The notes under the pieces were generated by a model, which saw only the letters and a list, made by a program, of their open reading frames with translations, made no database searches and was not told where the DNA came from. A DNA stretch of 64,000 nucleotides from Megalopta genalis (taxonomy: Eukaryota; Arthropoda; Insecta; Hymenoptera; Halictidae). Each line of letters starts with the position of its first letter. Position 1 is the first letter of the stretch. The position numbers and the translations under genes were made by a program. Where the stretch lies: positions 147,073-211,072 of the forward strand of contig NW_027476493.1 of assembly GCF_051020955.1 (NCBI RefSeq). Direction: 5' to 3'. Shown here in pieces: positions 61,729 to 64,000 of this stretch.

Positions 61729-64000
61729 TCGAAGATCAGCCTTCTACTTCGCATTGATTTGCTGCTAAATCATGTGTTTCGCATGGATTTGCAGCTAACT
61801 CGTTTGTTTCGCATGCTGTTGAAGCTAAATCATGTATATCACAAGTATTTGAAGCTATACCATTTGTTACGCATGGATTCGAAGATCAGCCTTCTACTTC
61901 GCATTGATTGATGCTAAATCATGTGTTTCGCATGGATTTGAAGCTAACTCGTTTGTTTCGCATGCTGTTGAAGCTAAATCATGTATATCACAAGTATTTG
62001 AAGCTAAACCATTTGTATCGCATGGGATCGAAGATAAGCCTCTACTTCGCATTGATTTGAAGCTAAATCATGTGTTTCGCATGGATTTGAAGCTAACTCG
62101 TTTGTTTCGCATGCTGTTGAAGCTAAATCATATATATCACAAGTATTTGAAGCTAAACCATTTGTTTCGCATTTATTCGAAGCTAAGCCTTCTACTTCGC
62201 ATTGATTTGAGGCTAAATCATGTGATTCGCTCGGTTTTGAAGCTAACTCGTTTGTTTCGCATGCTGTTGAAGCTAAATCATGTATATCACAAGTATTTGA
62301 AGCTATATCATACGTTTCGCATGGATTACAAGATAACCCTTCTAATTCGCATAGATTTGAAGATAAATCATGTGTTTCGCTTGGATTTGAATATAACTCA
62401 TTTGTTTCGCATGCTGTTGAAGCTAAATCATGTATATCACAAGTATTTGAAGCTAAACCATTTGCTTCGCATGGATTCGAAGATCAGCCTTCTACTTCGC
62501 ATTGATTTGATGCTAAATCATGTGTTTCGCATGGATTTGAAGCTAACTCGTTTGTTTCGCATGCTGTTGAAGCTAAATCATGTATACCACAAGTATTTGA
62601 AGCTATATCATACGTTTCGCATGGATTCCAAGATAACCCTTCTAATTCGCATTGATTTGAAGCTAAATCATGCGTTTCGCATGGATTTGAAGCTAACTCG
62701 TTTATTTCGCATGCTGTTGTAGCTAAATCATGTACATCACAAGTATAAGAAGCTAATCCATTTGTTTCGCATGGATTCGAAGATATGCCTACTTCTTCGC
62801 ATTGATTTGAAGCTAAATCATGTGTTTCGCATGGATTTGAATCTAACTCGTTTGTTTCGGATGCTGTTGAAGTTAAATCATGTATATCACAAGTATTTGA
62901 AGCTATATCATTTGTTTCGCATGGATTCGAAGATAACCCTTCTAATTCGCATTTATTTGAAGCTAAATCATGTGTTTCGCATGGATTTGAAGCTAACTCG
63001 TTTGTTTCGCATGCTGTTGAAGCTAAATCATATATGTCACAAGTATTTGAAGCTAAACCATTTGTTTCGCATTTATTCGATGCTAAGCCTTCTACTTCGC
63101 ATTGATTTGAGGCTAAATCATGTGATTCGCTCGGTTTTGAAGCTAACTCGTTTGTTTCGCATGCTGTTGAAGCTAAATCATGTATATCACAAGTATTTGA
63201 AGCTAAACCATTTGTTTCGCATGGATTCGAAGATAAGCCTTCTACTTCGCATTGATTTTAATCTAAATCATGTCTTTCGCATGGATTTAAAGCTAACTCG
63301 TTTTTTTCGCATGCAGTTGAAGCAGAATCATGTATATCACAAGTATTTGAAGCTAAACCATTTGTTTCGCATGGATTCGAAGATAAGCCTTCTACTTCGC
63401 ATTGATTTTAATCTAAATCATGTGTTTCGCATGGATTTAAAGCTAACTCGTTTGTTTCGCATGCAGTTGAAGCTGAATCATGTATATCACAAGTATTTGA
63501 AGCTAAACTATTCGTTTCGCAAGGATTCGAAGTTAACTCGTTTGTTTCGCATACAGTTGAAGCTAAATCACGTATATCACAAGTATTTGCAGCTAAACCA
63601 TTTGTTTCCCATCGATACGAAGATAACCCTTCTACTTCGCATTGATTTGAAGCTAAATCATGTGTTTCGCATGGATTTGAATCTAACTCGTTTATTTCGC
63701 ATGCTGTTGAAGCTAAATCATGTATATCACAAGTATAAGAAGCTATATCGTACGTTTCGCATGGATTCCAAGATAACCCTTCTAATTCGCATTGATTTGA
63801 ATCTAAATCATGTGTTTCGCATGGATTTGAAGCTAACTCGTTTATTTCGCATGCTGTTGAAGCTAAATCATGTAATCACAAGTATTTGCAGCTACACCAT
63901 TTGTTACGCATTTATTCGAAGATAAGCCTCCTACTTCGCATTGATTTGAAGCTAAATCATGTGTTTCGCATGGATTTGAAGCTAACTCGTTTGTTTCGCA
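61729..64000. repeat. 2,338-bp tandem duplication, second copy, running to the window end
   Basis: Differences from the first copy are single bases. The ATTGATTGATGC at about 61,906 lacks one T, shifting the spacing from 2,339 to 2,338. ATTCTAACTCG at 61,343 in the first copy carries an extra T, and the spacing changes accordingly for the last part. The window ends inside a B subunit, so the array continues beyond position 64,000. Confidence 0.9.

Larger units (their letters stand above)
1..64000. repeat. Satellite array: 30-bp subunits in 150-bp five-subunit higher-order repeats
   Basis: Every stretch I read is built from a subunit of about 30 bp, always in the same orientation. Across the five subunit types these positions are constant: T2, G4-A5-A6-G7, T9-A10-A11, C14, T16, T18, T22-C23, C25-A26 and A30. 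The types differ at the other 14 positions. A carries AAATCATGTG at 10-19; B carries ACTCGTTTG at 11-19 and ends GCATGCA; C begins with G, carries ATCATGTATATCACAAG and lacks the TTCGCA box; D carries AAACCATTTG at 10-19; E begins TTCGAAGATAAG and carries CCTTCTACTTCG. The window starts at about position 13 of an A subunit and stops at position 26 of a B subunit, so the array runs on at both sides. Copies differ by substitutions, 1-bp indels and gain or loss of whole subunits. No inverted copy and no inserted foreign element was seen. Placement in heterochromatin is an inference. Confidence 0.97.

Noticed and set aside
1..64000. CRISPR array
   Set aside because: The 30-bp repeat length is suggestive, but there are no unique spacers between repeats; subunits abut directly and all sequence is repeat.
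1..64000. Telomeric repeats, rDNA spacer or tRNA-derived satellite
   Set aside because: No telomere-type hexamer or heptamer runs, no rRNA-like conserved segments, and no A-box/B-box pair or cloverleaf potential was recognised in the subunit.
1..64000. Mobile element insertions or inverted satellite segments
   Set aside because: I scanned for breaks in the subunit pattern and for reverse-complement runs such as TAGCTTCAAA in the plus strand. All copies run in one direction and no insertion larger than about one subunit was seen.
1..64000. Promoters or Shine-Dalgarno sites in front of the repeated ATGs
   Set aside because: AT-rich and purine-rich runs recur in every unit as part of the repeat and are not specific to any frame start.

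Overview
The whole 64,000-base window is one uninterrupted, head-to-tail tandem array (satellite DNA). I found no convincing protein-coding gene, RNA gene, mobile element or unique sequence. The window opens inside one repeat subunit and closes inside another, so neither edge of the array is present. I use these names throughout. The basic unit is a subunit of about 30 bp, and five diverged subunit types, A-B-C-D-E, follow each other in fixed order to make a 150-bp higher-order repeat (HOR). A clean example is at 37,324-37,473 (A 37,324-37,353; B 37,354-37,383; C 37,384-37,413; D 37,414-37,443; E 37,444-37,473). By length that is roughly 2,130 subunits or about 425 HOR units. The five consensus subunits together are 55/150 G+C (about 37%).

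The window suggests a eukaryotic chromosome, most likely a heterochromatic (centromeric, pericentromeric, subtelomeric or other satellite) block in a long-read assembly. The reasons are the absence of bacterial-style gene density, the length of the array and its multi-tier HOR structure. The species cannot be named from the sequence. CpG is not depleted in the consensus (6 seen per 150 bp, about 5 expected), which fits poorly with a heavily CpG-methylated germ line, but this is only a hint.

Layout: 1-1,715 is mixed and fairly diverged. 1,716-7,275 is a subfamily rich in a 209-bp heptamer variant and in a shared 1-bp deletion in B. 7,276-16,950 is the most degenerate part, with many indels, odd subunit lengths and one strongly diverged unit near 7,930-8,060. 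16,951-18,255 holds a 508-bp tandem duplication. 18,256-46,300 is a mosaic of kilobase-scale copies, including tandem duplications with spacings of 2,787, 2,549 and 1,584 bp and a dispersed 295-bp module present six times. 46,300-55,320 returns to the subfamily of 1.7-7.3 kb and contains a third-tier HOR of about 0.96-1.11 kb repeated four times. 55,320-64,000 is the most uniform part and ends in a 2,338-bp tandem duplication.

The long open reading frames, one of 1,000 codons, are a by-product of a 30-bp period that is divisible by three and a consensus with few routes to a stop codon. They are broken by shared 1-bp indels that have themselves been copied many times. The biology visible here is therefore that of the array itself: unequal exchange and conversion at 30-bp, 150-bp, roughly 1-kb and 2-3-kb scales.
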